From the NCBI GenBank assembly GCA_021647805.1, contig JAKITZ010000116.1, positions 1 to 7,416 of the forward strand: DNA of 7,416 bases. The letters are read 5' to 3'. The DNA comes from Robiginitomaculum sp. Its GTDB lineage: Bacteria > Pseudomonadota > Alphaproteobacteria > Caulobacterales > Maricaulaceae. Shown here piece after piece: positions 1 to 5,848 of this stretch. Under the pieces are notes generated by a model. The model did no database searches. It was not told the origin of the DNA and was given only the letters and a program-made list of their open reading frames with translations. The position numbers and the translations under genes are program-made. The first letter of the stretch is position 1; each line of letters opens with the position of its first letter.

Positions 1-425
1 CTACAGGCATCTGCATCGGGAGCCTGACGTAGTTTCTCTCGTAAATCAGCTTGTCGCAAGCTACGTGAAACTTGCGCCAGCGCTTTTAAGTGTTCTGCGC
101 CGGCATCAGGCGGAGCGATTAACACGAATACCAGATCTATTTTTGCATCATCTATTGCATCAAATTCTACCGGAGTATCAAAACGCAAAAACATGCCTTT
201 TATACTATCCACTTCGGCAATGCGCGCATGAGGTATGGCAACACCATTACCAACGCCGGTAGAGCCTAAGGCTTCTCTTTGCTGCAATCCTTGTAGCAAA
301 ACTTCCAAATCGAGGTTCATCGCTTTGGCTGTATGCAAGGCAATGAGCTGCAAGGCTTGCTTCTTACCACTAGCATTAAGGCCAACCATGACCCGCTCCC
401 GCGCCAACAAGTCCTTCAAAGTCAT
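1..425 (-). CDS. ptsN: PTS IIA-like nitrogen-regulatory protein PtsN (EIIA-Ntr), 3' end cut off by the window edge
   Basis: EIIA-Ntr is the terminal phosphate acceptor of the nitrogen-related phosphotransferase chain (PtsP–NPr–PtsN), a cytoplasmic regulator that transports no sugar. The visible 141 residues from the preferred start show the EIIA fold. The motif GVAIPHAR contains the conserved phospho-accepting histidine, His66 counted from the preferred start. It is followed by a segment rich in hydrophobic residues (KIDLVFVLIAPP) and by the EHLKALAQVSRSLR helix typical of the family. Two in-frame ATGs occur, at 431 and 425. The GGAA at 435–432 lies 6 nt before the ATG at 425 but directly abuts the ATG at 431, so 425 is preferred. 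Family members are about 150 residues, so only roughly ten residues are missing past position 1. It follows hpf by 91 nt with no visible terminator, in the usual rpoN–hpf–ptsN order. Confidence 0.93.
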   Translation of the reverse strand, partial: MTLKDLLARERVMVGLNASGKKQALQLIALHTAKAMNLDLEVLLQGLQQREALGSTGVGNGVAIPHARIAEVDSIKGMFLRFDTPVEFDAIDDAKIDLVFVLIAPPDAGAEHLKALAQVSRSLRQADLREKLRQAPDADAC

Positions 426-516
426 ATTCATTTCCAAACAAGTTAAGCGCCATGCGCAATAAAATGCTGCAATAGCTTTTCTCTTCAAACGTATACTTTA
501 AGCAGAATTCAAACTG

Positions 517-801
517 TTACTTCTTCTGCGGGTTCATCCAGCCAATATGGCCATCTGGTCGGCGGTATAAAGCATTTATCTCACCATTGGCAATGTTGCG
601 AAATAGCAACACCTGAGCACCGGTAATGTCCATATCCATTACGGCCATCGACACGGTCATGGTTTGCAACTCGCCCATTTTTTCCGAAACCACAACGGCT
701 TCTGGCGCGGCATCATTGCTGTTATCTTCCTCGTCAATTTCGGTTTCTGCTTGAGTTTGACCGGCCTGCAATACAGCATAAAGTGCCTCTTCGGCCTCCA
801 T
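517..801 (-). CDS. hpf: C-terminal half of long-form hibernation promoting factor (dimerisation domain), separated from the N-terminal half by an in-frame UGA
   Basis: This open frame of 94 codons continues the frame of the upstream HPF N-terminal domain, nine codons after a UGA stop. Residues 1–44 are an acidic, Ala/Glu-rich linker. Residues 45–94 match the C-terminal domain of long HPF, including VSMAVMDMD, LLFRN, INALYRRPDG and IGWMNP. In long HPF this domain dimerises to join two 70S ribosomes into 100S particles. If translated alone, it would start at the ATG at 801. The only Shine-Dalgarno-like sequence is AAGG, 10 nt upstream, which is weak. That ATG also sits inside a predicted stem (see the hairpin entry). 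It ends in TAA, 91 nt before ptsN. The domain assignment is firm. Whether it is made as a separate protein, made by read-through, or not made at all cannot be told from the sequence. Confidence 0.75.
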   Translation of the reverse strand: MEAEEALYAVLQAGQTQAETEIDEEDNSNDAAPEAVVVSEKMGELQTMTVSMAVMDMDITGAQVLLFRNIANGEINALYRRPDGHIGWMNPQKK

Positions 802-831
802 AGACCGCTTGCCTTTATGGTGGTTACGTCA
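795..831 (-). other. In-frame UGA (829–831) in hpf, followed by a hairpin at 823–795
   Basis: Reading hpf on the minus strand gives LRRDKRK, then TGA (831–829), then RNHHKGKRS and the MEAEEALY start of the second half, with no change of frame. I recall related long HPFs reading LRRYKRRLK(D/N)HH here, so the UGA would replace a leucine codon (TTA to TGA is one change). The base after the stop is C, a known weak-termination context. Five nt after the UGA, CCACCATA (823–816) can pair with TATGGAGG (802–795). This gives seven pairs with one A·A mismatch and a 13-nt loop, and the stem contains the ATG at 801–799. The stop and the frame continuity are read directly. A role in read-through or restart is inference. 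Confidence 0.6.
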
Positions 832-1116
832 TTTTCGCTTATCTCGCCGCAGTTTGGTTTCCAGCTTTTCCCTTGCCGCGTCAGCCGCAACATAAGCGTC
901 TTTTCCTGACTTTGCGCTGGTTTGCAACATAGCGCCGGTAGGAAGATGTATCGAGCAATGAACCTGAAACCCGTGCTGACCTTCTCGTTCAATAACAATA
1001 TAAGCTTCGCCCGGTCGATCAAAATACTTCGTTATGCCGTCCATAACCCGATCAGAAACTCGATCGTGTAAGGCTGGTGAAATATCGATGCCTTTATTGA
1101 CAATTTGAATGCTCAT
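829..1116 (-). CDS. hpf: Hibernation promoting factor, N-terminal ribosome-binding domain (ends at an in-frame UGA)
   Basis: HPF binds the decoding region of the small ribosomal subunit in resting cells and blocks translation. These 95 residues are the complete N-terminal S30AE/YfiA domain: SIQIVNKGIDISPALHDRV, a YFDR turn, FQVHCSIHLPTGAMLQTSAKS, DAYVAADAAREKLETKLRRDKR with the basic C-terminal helix. The start is clear, since AGGAGC (1127–1122) lies about 6 nt before the ATG. The length equals that of the short HPF of gammaproteobacteria, which also lacks the dimerisation domain. Alphaproteobacteria normally carry the long form of about 190–200 residues, however, and the remainder lies in the same frame beyond the UGA (517–828). 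Read through, the whole is 199 codons, including the UGA. It sits 118 nt after rpoN, the usual neighbour. The N-terminal domain probably folds and binds ribosomes by itself, but this is inferred from short HPFs. Confidence 0.88.
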   Translation of the reverse strand: MSIQIVNKGIDISPALHDRVSDRVMDGITKYFDRPGEAYIVIEREGQHGFQVHCSIHLPTGAMLQTSAKSGKDAYVAADAAREKLETKLRRDKRK

Positions 1117-1134
1117 ATTTTGCTCCTGTTTAGA

Positions 1135-1159
1135 GCCGGACCCAAGAATTAAATCCGGC
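1135..1159 (-). promoter_or_regulatory. Hairpin in the hpf 5' leader
   Basis: GCCGGA (1135–1140) and TCCGGC (1154–1159) form a perfect 6-bp GC-rich stem with a 13-nt loop. It lies about 8 nt upstream of the hpf Shine-Dalgarno sequence. No T-run follows on the minus strand, so it does not look like an intrinsic terminator. It may mark the leader of a separate hpf transcript or affect ribosome access. Function is not established. Confidence 0.3.
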
Positions 1160-1169
1160 GAGAGAGTCC

Positions 1170-1199
1170 AATAAATTCAGCTTACTATCACTTGCTCAA
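1170..1199 (-). promoter_or_regulatory. Weak candidate promoter for hpf–ptsN
   Basis: On the minus strand, TTGAGC (1199–1194) and TTTATT (1175–1170) are separated by 18 nt, in the rpoN–hpf gap. This is a moderate match to a housekeeping −35/−10 pair. It would let hpf and ptsN be expressed apart from rpoN. The match is weak enough to arise by chance. Confidence 0.2.
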
Positions 1200-1234
1200 A
1201 AACCCAAGAACAAAAGAAATTTGTGAACAGTTTT

Positions 1235-2758
1235 TCATACATTTTGTCGTAAAACTCGCCGCCGTTGTACGGATGACGGAATATGCATGGCTTCACGGTA
1301 TTTTGCTACAGTTCGGCGAGCTATTGCCATACCGGCTTCGCGCAAAATTTCAACTATGCGATCATCTGACAATACAGCACTTAGCGTTTCCTCACCGATT
1401 AAGCCTTTGATCTTATAGCGAATGGCTTCGGCGGAAAATGCTTCGCCGCCATCAACAGCAGGAATTGCAACATTAAAGAAATACTTCATTTCAAACAGAC
1501 CACGCGGCGTTGAAACAAATTTGTTCGATGTCACCCGACTAACCGTTGATTCGTGCATCTCAATAGCATCAGCAACAGTCTTCAAATTCAAAGGACGCAG
1601 TGCTTTCACCCCCTCTACCAAAAACCCGTCTTGCTGTTTGACCAGCTCAGTTGCCACTTTAAGAATTGTCCGCGCCCGTTGATCAAGGCTTTTAACTAAC
1701 CAACTGGCCGATTGGTGACAATCAGAAATAAATGTTTTATCTTTTTCAGAATTATTCTGCTTGTTTATTTTAGCGTAATACCGTGAATTAACCAAGACTT
1801 TGGGCAAGGTATCAGTGTTTAATTCAACCGCCCAACCGCCTTCTGGCGTTTGTCTAATAAATACATCAGGCACCACTAAAGCAGCAGTGCTACCGCTAAA
1901 AACATCACCAGGCTTTGGGTTTAACTGACGCAATTCGGCTACCATGTCGGCCAGATCTTCGGCATCGACTTCGCACAAGGATAATAAGCTCGCCATATCC
2001 TGCTTGGCCAATAATTCTATGTTTTGCACCAAGCTATGCATTGCCGGATCATATCGATCACGCTCTTTTAACTGTAATGCGAGGCATTCTTTTAGGTCAC
2101 GAGCGCAAATCCCAGTTGGCTCGAAACCTTGTAAAGTTTCTAAAACGGATTGTATCTGCAACAACTCAACACCCAACCGATCCGCTTCTTCTGCTAGATC
2201 AGAACGAATATAGCCATCGTCCTCAACCATTGAAATTAAATGCGAAGCAATCATTCGAGAGGCAACATCAAGATTGGCAATTGAAAGCTGGTCAGACAAA
2301 TGGTCATGAAGGCTGGGTTTGGCGGCTTCTAATTGGTCGATGCCATAATCAGAGTTTTCAAACGAGCTGCGGCCACCAGAACCAGCTTTAGACCAGTCTA
2401 TTGTTCCGCCTGTGTTTTCACTAACTTCCCCGGCATCATTCTTCGATATTGAATAAGTGCCCTCGAAGTCTGCATCCACAGCTTCTTCAGCGGTTTTGCT
2501 GGAACTACTATCCAGTGACATTTCTGGTCTATTTTCTGTTTCCGCAGTCGATTTATCACCAGTAGTTTTGTCTGCAGTAAGCTGATCGCGATTATCTCGT
2601 TCCAACAAAGGGTTTTTGATTAACTCGTCTTCAACAAATGAACTTAAGTCCACATTGGAAAGCTGTAAAAGCTTAATGGCCTGCTGTAATTGCGGCGTCA
2701 TGACCAATGACTGGCCCTGCCTCATTTCCATACGCTGCGAATTACCCGGCAATTTCAT
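1235..2758 (-). CDS. rpoN: RNA polymerase sigma-54 factor RpoN
   Basis: Sigma-54 directs RNA polymerase to −24/−12 promoters and needs an AAA+ activator to open DNA. The 507-residue length is normal. Region I is at residues 10–52, Gln/Leu-rich (MRQGQSLVMTPQLQQAIKLL). Region II is the variable, acidic, Ser/Thr-rich stretch at about 53–145. The core-binding domain spans about 148–340 and includes the FEPTGICARDL motif (212–222). The helix-turn-helix is at about 391–415 (LKTVADAIEMHESTVSRVT). The RpoN box ARRTVAKYRE at 480–489 contacts the −24 element, and IPSSVQRRR closes the domain. The ATG overlaps the lptB stop by one base (TAATG), and AAGGAG in the last lptB codons serves as ribosome binding site, though only 2 nt from the ATG. 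Translational coupling to lptB is likely. It ends with TGA at the usual place after QRRR, so UGA reads as stop in this gene. Confidence 0.97.
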   Translation of the reverse strand: MKLPGNSQRMEMRQGQSLVMTPQLQQAIKLLQLSNVDLSSFVEDELIKNPLLERDNRDQLTADKTTGDKSTAETENRPEMSLDSSSSKTAEEAVDADFEGTYSISKNDAGEVSENTGGTIDWSKAGSGGRSSFENSDYGIDQLEAAKPSLHDHLSDQLSIANLDVASRMIASHLISMVEDDGYIRSDLAEEADRLGVELLQIQSVLETLQGFEPTGICARDLKECLALQLKERDRYDPAMHSLVQNIELLAKQDMASLLSLCEVDAEDLADMVAELRQLNPKPGDVFSGSTAALVVPDVFIRQTPEGGWAVELNTDTLPKVLVNSRYYAKINKQNNSEKDKTFISDCHQSASWLVKSLDQRARTILKVATELVKQQDGFLVEGVKALRPLNLKTVADAIEMHESTVSRVTSNKFVSTPRGLFEMKYFFNVAIPAVDGGEAFSAEAIRYKIKGLIGEETLSAVLSDDRIVEILREAGMAIARRTVAKYREAMHIPSSVQRRRVLRQNV

Positions 2759-3519
2759 TACTCCTTGATGAATGTGTCTCCTAGATAAACCCTTCTTACA
2801 TCTGGATTAGTTAATATCTCCTCAGGTTTACCCTCAAAAAGCACTTCACCCTCATATATAATTGATGCCCGATCGACAATTTCAAGAGTCTCACGCACAT
2901 TATGATCAGTAATCAATATCCCGATGCCACGTTTGGATAGAAATTTGATCAAATCCCGGATATCGACAATCGCTAATGGGTCAATGCCAGCAAATGGTTC
3001 ATCAAGTAAAATAAATGCTGGTCTGGTCGCTAGCGCTCTAGCTATTTCCACTCTTCGGCGCTCCCCTCCAGACAGAGCCAAAGCCGGTGACTTTCGGATG
3101 TGTGCGATGTTTAGCTCTTCAAGTAACTGTTCAACCATTTGAGTTTGTTTAGCTTTATCTTTTTCAGCTAATTCCACAACGGCCTGAATATTATTTTCAA
3201 CACTTAGTCCGCGAAAAATAGAAGCTTCTTGCGGCAAATACCCCAATCCCAACCTGGCTCTTTGGTACATAGGTAGTGAAGTTATATCTCGCCCATCAAG
3301 CAATATCCTACCGTAATCGGCGTTTATAAGGCCGGTAATCATGTAAAAACAAGTAGTTTTCCCAGCACCATTTGGCCCAAGAAGACCGACAACCTCACCT
3401 TGTTGTAGTGCCAGATTAACGCCTTTCACCACGGCTCTTTGCCCAAAAGACTTGCCTATGCCATCAACACAAAGCCCGGTCTTTGGAATAGTAATGCCAT
3501 TGGGTTTTGTGTCGTTCAT
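2758..3519 (-). CDS. lptB: LPS export ABC transporter ATP-binding protein LptB
   Basis: LptB is the cytoplasmic ATPase of the LptB2FG(C) transporter, which extracts lipopolysaccharide from the inner membrane and pushes it along the Lpt bridge. All ABC ATPase motifs are intact: Walker A GPNGAGKTT (residues 48–56), Q-loop Gln97 in YLPQEASIFR, signature LSGGERRR (149–156), Walker B ILLDEP (170–175) with catalytic Glu174, D-loop at 178–180, and the switch His206 in ITDHN. The YLPQEASIFRGLSVE and DEPFAGIDP sequences are characteristic of LptB rather than of amino-acid transporters. At 253 residues it is a little longer than the enterobacterial form because of an N-terminal extension of about 15 residues. 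AGGA lies about 7 nt before the ATG at 3519. It follows lptA by 82 nt and overlaps rpoN by one base. The permease genes lptF and lptG are not in the window. Confidence 0.97.
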   Translation of the reverse strand: MNDTKPNGITIPKTGLCVDGIGKSFGQRAVVKGVNLALQQGEVVGLLGPNGAGKTTCFYMITGLINADYGRILLDGRDITSLPMYQRARLGLGYLPQEASIFRGLSVENNIQAVVELAEKDKAKQTQMVEQLLEELNIAHIRKSPALALSGGERRRVEIARALATRPAFILLDEPFAGIDPLAIVDIRDLIKFLSKRGIGILITDHNVRETLEIVDRASIIYEGEVLFEGKPEEILTNPDVRRVYLGDTFIKE

Positions 3520-3601
3520 TTTAATCCTGCATCATTTTCATCGAGAATGTTTTGATGTTTAACCTGTAAGTTTAGAATTAGACCGTCAGCTTCAATTCAA
3601 G

Positions 3602-4138
3602 TTAATCAGTTTTCTTTGGAAAAAACACCGAGCGTACTCGATCACGGGATTTTCGGCCAATTTCCCCGGCTTCAAACGATGCCTCACCAGTTTTGACTTT
3701 AATGACCAAAAGCTGTGCTCGGATAACATTTCCGTCTTGTGTAACAATCACATCGCCGGTTAATGTGATGGTGTCTGGCGTTACCCGGTATACAGCCTTG
3801 TCACCTCTTGCGACCTCTCCAGGTGTTGTGTAAAAAACATTCCCTGTTGCAGTAATAGTTTGAATATCACCCCAAGAAGCACTCAATGCACCACCAGTGC
3901 TATCGGTGGCTCCTTTGGCGAATTGCACCCTTATCTCATCGGCTTGCAAGCGCGCATCATCTTGTATGACATCTACGTGACCACGATAAATTGCAATATT
4001 CTTTGAATCAATGACCTCTAATGTATCGGCACTAATATCTACCGCTCCACCAGAAGTAGAAAGTTGCGCCGAAGCAGTACTCGCCATTATTAAAAACAAT
4101 AGACTAGATAAAAAAACTATATTCCACTTAATACTCAT
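3602..4138 (-). CDS. lptA: LPS transport periplasmic protein LptA (OstA-like)
   Basis: LptA is the periplasmic β-jellyroll protein that bridges LptC at the inner membrane and LptD at the outer membrane, carrying LPS across. Residues 1–24 form a clear Sec signal peptide: a basic start, a hydrophobic core (VFLSSLLFLIMAS) and probable cleavage after ASTASA. The mature part has the OstA/LptA N-domain pattern: VDISADTLEVIDSKNIAIYRGHVDVIQDDARLQADEIRV, then repeats of alternating strands (ITATGNVFYTT, ITLTGDVIVTQDGNVIRAQLLVI). The C-terminus is basic (GRKSRDRVRSVFFPKK). The length of 178 residues is normal. Its ATG overlaps the lptC stop (ATGA), so translation is probably coupled. The purine-rich end of lptC, with AAGGAAGAAG, supplies ribosome-binding sequence. 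Confidence 0.93.
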   Translation of the reverse strand: MSIKWNIVFLSSLLFLIMASTASAQLSTSGGAVDISADTLEVIDSKNIAIYRGHVDVIQDDARLQADEIRVQFAKGATDSTGGALSASWGDIQTITATGNVFYTTPGEVARGDKAVYRVTPDTITLTGDVIVTQDGNVIRAQLLVIKVKTGEASFEAGEIGRKSRDRVRSVFFPKKTD

Positions 4139-4830
4139 TCTTCGTCTTCTTCCTTTTTATCTTTCTTATCTGCATCAAGATTAATACGGGTTACTACTCG
4201 GCCAGTAAAATAAACTCTTTCGCCACCATCGACAATTTTAAACTCGTCGGACTTGATCTCACCCAACGGGCCTATTCCTTGAACCCCTTGATTACCGCTA
4301 ATTTCGTCGGAACCCAGCTCTATGGTTGCGCTGGGGGTTGTATATTCGAATCCGCTATCTGTTGTCAAAGTGACTTCATCTGTAAGTTCAAGAACCCGCC
4401 CTGTATCATCGTATTTACCGCTACGGGCAGTTACATTGGCTCCACCATTTTTTTCAGGGCTGGTATTTAATTCTGGATTTACTAAGTCAGTAATACCACT
4501 GCCATCAGTTTGTTGCAAAGCAGTGTCGGCACTTAAAGAAAACGGATTTTTTGAATCATCTAGTCCGGTGAATACAGGCTTTTGTATCACCATTTCATTT
4601 TCATTAGCTATCTGCACGGGCATTACCGGCATAACTGGTACAGGACGATTAGAGCTAGCTACTATATAGGACACCACAACACTAACAATAAGTACCATCA
4701 TTAAAACAAAGGTGAAGCGTAAACCTTTGACTAATAATGAGCGGCGCCGAGCTGCATCCAGTGTCATGCGGCGGCGTGGCTCCCACTGCGAAGCCCCATC
4801 CAACGATCCTGATATAGCCTTAGTGCTCAT
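4135..4830 (-). CDS. lptC: LPS export system protein LptC
   Basis: LptC is a bitopic inner-membrane protein that passes LPS from LptB2FG to LptA. From the preferred ATG it has 231 residues: a basic cytoplasmic N-tail (EPRRRMTLDAARRRS), one membrane segment at about 38–60 (FTFVLMMVLIVSVVVSYIVA), then a periplasmic LptC/DUF1239 β-jellyroll. Conserved parts include KPVFTGLDDSKNPFSLSADTA, ARSGKYDDTGRVLELTDEVTLTTDSGFEYTT and the C-terminal YFTGRVVTRI. A more upstream TTG at 4848 is in frame. The ATG at 4830 is preferred because GGTAGAG lies about 8 nt before it and nothing similar precedes the TTG. The protein ends in a charged Lys/Asp/Glu tail (DADKKDKKEEDEE). The stop TGA overlaps the lptA ATG. 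The family is divergent, so assignment rests on both sequence and position next to lptA and lptB. Confidence 0.9.
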   Translation of the reverse strand: MSTKAISGSLDGASQWEPRRRMTLDAARRRSLLVKGLRFTFVLMMVLIVSVVVSYIVASSNRPVPVMPVMPVQIANENEMVIQKPVFTGLDDSKNPFSLSADTALQQTDGSGITDLVNPELNTSPEKNGGANVTARSGKYDDTGRVLELTDEVTLTTDSGFEYTTPSATIELGSDEISGNQGVQGIGPLGEIKSDEFKIVDGGERVYFTGRVVTRINLDADKKDKKEEDEE

Positions 4831-4852
4831 AACATAATCTCTACCCAAGTCG

Positions 4853-4881
4853 TGATACCATACAAGAAATATTTGGTATCA
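4853..4881. repeat. 8-bp inverted repeat upstream of lptC
   Basis: TGATACCA (4853–4860) and TGGTATCA (4874–4881) are perfect reverse complements separated by 13 A/T-rich nt. The repeat begins 22 nt upstream of the preferred lptC ATG. It could be an operator or a leader hairpin. No T-run follows in the direction of lptC, so termination is unlikely. Confidence 0.4.
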
Positions 4882-4888
4882 TATCATA

Positions 4889-4901
4889 TATACTAAAACA
4901 C
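4889..4901 (-). promoter_or_regulatory. Shared GTGTTTTAGTATA element upstream of lptC
   Basis: On the minus strand GTGTTTTAGTATA occurs here, 58 nt before the lptC ATG. An identical 13-mer lies 35 nt before the rnd ATG. TATGAT-like −10 sequences follow directly in this copy. It may be a common promoter core or regulator site. The identity is seen directly and the role is inferred. Confidence 0.35.
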
Positions 4902-4941
4902 CGAACTAAACAGTATTCTGAGTATATTTTATCTTTGTTAT

Positions 4942-4986
4942 CCATCAACGTATCCAAAAACCGGTACCCACTTTTTGGGTCGATGG
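4942..4986. repeat. Intergenic palindrome resembling a rhizobial repeat
   Basis: Between rnd and lptC, CCAAAAA (4954–4960) pairs with TTTTTGG (4972–4978) around an 11-nt loop that contains the self-complementary GGTACC (4963–4968). An outer CCATC (4942–4946) pairs with GATGG (4982–4986). On the minus strand the core reads CCCAAAAAGTGGGTACCGG and then TTTTTGG. From memory this resembles the common rhizobial intergenic element CCCGAAAAGTGGGAACCGG followed by TTTTCGG. A partial inverted copy of the arm, CCAAAAAGTG, is at 5010–5019. It could be a mobile palindromic repeat or a weak terminator for rnd. The likeness is from memory and unchecked. Confidence 0.5.
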
Positions 4987-5009
4987 AGTATAGTAATAAA
5001 GAGATACGG

Positions 5010-5019
5010 CCAAAAAGTG
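5010..5019. repeat. Partial inverted copy of the palindrome arm (CCAAAAAGTG)
   Basis: CCAAAAAGTG here is the exact reverse complement of CACTTTTTGG at 4969–4978, with 31 nt between them, 22 nt after the rnd stop. Together they could form a larger stem in the rnd 3' end, competing with the local hairpin at 4954–4978. Confidence 0.4.
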
Positions 5020-5040
5020 ACCAACCTCAATAATTATAAT

Positions 5041-5655
5041 TTAATGATGCGCAAAAATATCCATATCCGGCCAACCGGCAAGATCAAGAGCTGCCCGTGT
5101 TGGTAAAAAATCAAAACATGATTGCGCCAACTCAGTACGACCTTCTCTGGCCAACATAACATCTAGTTTGCGTCGTAACTCATGCAAATACAAAACATCA
5201 GAGGCTGCATATTCACACTGCGCTTTGCTAAGCTTCATAGCTCCCCAATCAGAACTTTGTTGTTGTTTCGACATATCTTTTGCCGCCAATTCCCGCACCA
5301 AGTCTTTTAAACCATGGCGGTCTGTATAGGTACGCACCAGTTTTGAAGCTATCTTGGTGCAATAAATCGGAGCCATAGTAACTTCCAAGTATTTTTGCAC
5401 CATACCAACATCAAATCGAGCGAAATGCAGAATTTTGACAATAGATTTATCGGTTAACAGTGTTTTCAAATTCGGGCAATCATACGATCGACGATCCATC
5501 TGCACCAAATGGGCGTCTCCATCACCTGCCGACAATTGCACAAGGCATAATTTGTCCCGTTGCAAGGATAAGCCCATAGTTTCAGTGTCGATTGCCACAC
5601 CATCGGCAAAAGAAATCCCGGCCGGAAGGTCATTTTTATGCAAGTGAATAGTCAT
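5041..5655 (-). CDS. rnd: Ribonuclease D-like 3'-5' exonuclease (short, no HRDC domain)
   Basis: This is a DEDDy-family 3'-5' exoribonuclease, acting in the cytoplasm on the 3' ends of stable RNAs such as tRNA precursors. The catalytic residues are all present: Asp23 and Glu25 in AIDTETMGL (Exo I), Asp82 in ILHFARFD (Exo II), and Tyr149 with Asp153 in CEYAASDVLYL (Exo III). The motif HGLKDLVREL (114–123) is also typical. The protein has 204 residues, consisting of the nuclease domain only. E. coli RNase D is nearly twice as long because of its two HRDC domains. The short form directly upstream of lptC is common in alphaproteobacteria, as I recall. The start at 5655 gives the expected MTIHLHKNDLP N-terminus. 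No strong Shine-Dalgarno sequence precedes it. It is divergent from rpoH and 210 nt from the lptC ATG, so lptC may have its own promoter. Confidence 0.9.
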   Translation of the reverse strand: MTIHLHKNDLPAGISFADGVAIDTETMGLSLQRDKLCLVQLSAGDGDAHLVQMDRRSYDCPNLKTLLTDKSIVKILHFARFDVGMVQKYLEVTMAPIYCTKIASKLVRTYTDRHGLKDLVRELAAKDMSKQQQSSDWGAMKLSKAQCEYAASDVLYLHELRRKLDVMLAREGRTELAQSCFDFLPTRAALDLAGWPDMDIFAHH

Positions 5656-5687
5656 TTTGGTGTCTTTCTGATTTTGCTGTTACTTTG

Positions 5688-5727
5688 TAGTATACTAAAA
5701 CACAGTCTAATTTAAGTTTTTAGTATA
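5688..5727. promoter_or_regulatory. Mirrored TTTTAGTATA elements in the rnd–rpoH divergent region
   Basis: TATACTAAAA (5691–5700) and TTTTAGTATA (5718–5727) are perfect 10-bp reverse complements with a 17-nt spacer. One copy points toward rnd and the other toward rpoH. The rnd-side copy extends to the 13-mer also found before lptC (4889–4901). It also contains the palindrome TAGTATACTA (5688–5697), which includes a TATACT −10-like hexamer on both strands. −35 matches are poor. These may be the −10 regions of divergent promoters or a dimeric regulator site. The repeat is directly visible and the role is inferred. Confidence 0.4.
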
Positions 5728-5772
5728 GCAATCACGGTGTTGTGAAATAAAAATTAAACCATAACCCTTTTT

Positions 5773-5804
5773 CTTGCCTTAAAACTGCCTATCTATCCTC
5801 ATAT
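5773..5804 (+). promoter_or_regulatory. Weak sigma-32-like promoter candidate for rpoH
   Basis: CTTGCCT (5773–5779) and CCTCATAT (5797–5804) resemble the heat-shock sigma −35 (CTTGAAA) and −10 (CCCCATNT) elements. The 17-nt spacer is slightly longer than usual. Autoregulation of rpoH would make sense, but the match is partial. Confidence 0.2.
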
Positions 5805-5848
5805 AAAACTAACAAGCTAAATAGGCTGCCAAACTACTGGAGGAAATT

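Noticed and set aside
829..831. UGA read as tryptophan or selenocysteine throughout this organism
   Set aside because: lptC and rpoN both end in TGA at the expected family C-termini, and the lptC TGA forms a classic ATGA overlap with lptA. Several genes use TGG for Trp. HPF is not a known selenoprotein family, and the hairpin has not been matched to a SECIS model.
657..1022. 121-codon minus-strand open frame overlapping hpf
   Set aside because: It lies in a different frame from both HPF halves, and its translation is low in recognisable structure. The conserved domains are in the other frame, so this is a shadow and not evidence for a frameshift.
1135..1159. Intrinsic terminator between rpoN and hpf
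   Set aside because: The 6-bp GC stem is not followed by a T-run on the minus strand and lies close to the hpf ribosome binding site.
1915..2391. 158-codon plus-strand open frame inside rpoN
   Set aside because: It is antisense to the strongly conserved sigma-54 core-binding domain, has no recognisable domain or ribosome binding site, and looks like a shadow.
4831..4848. lptC starting at TTG 4848
   Set aside because: It adds six residues with no ribosome binding site before it. The ATG at 4830 has GGTAGAG at a suitable distance.
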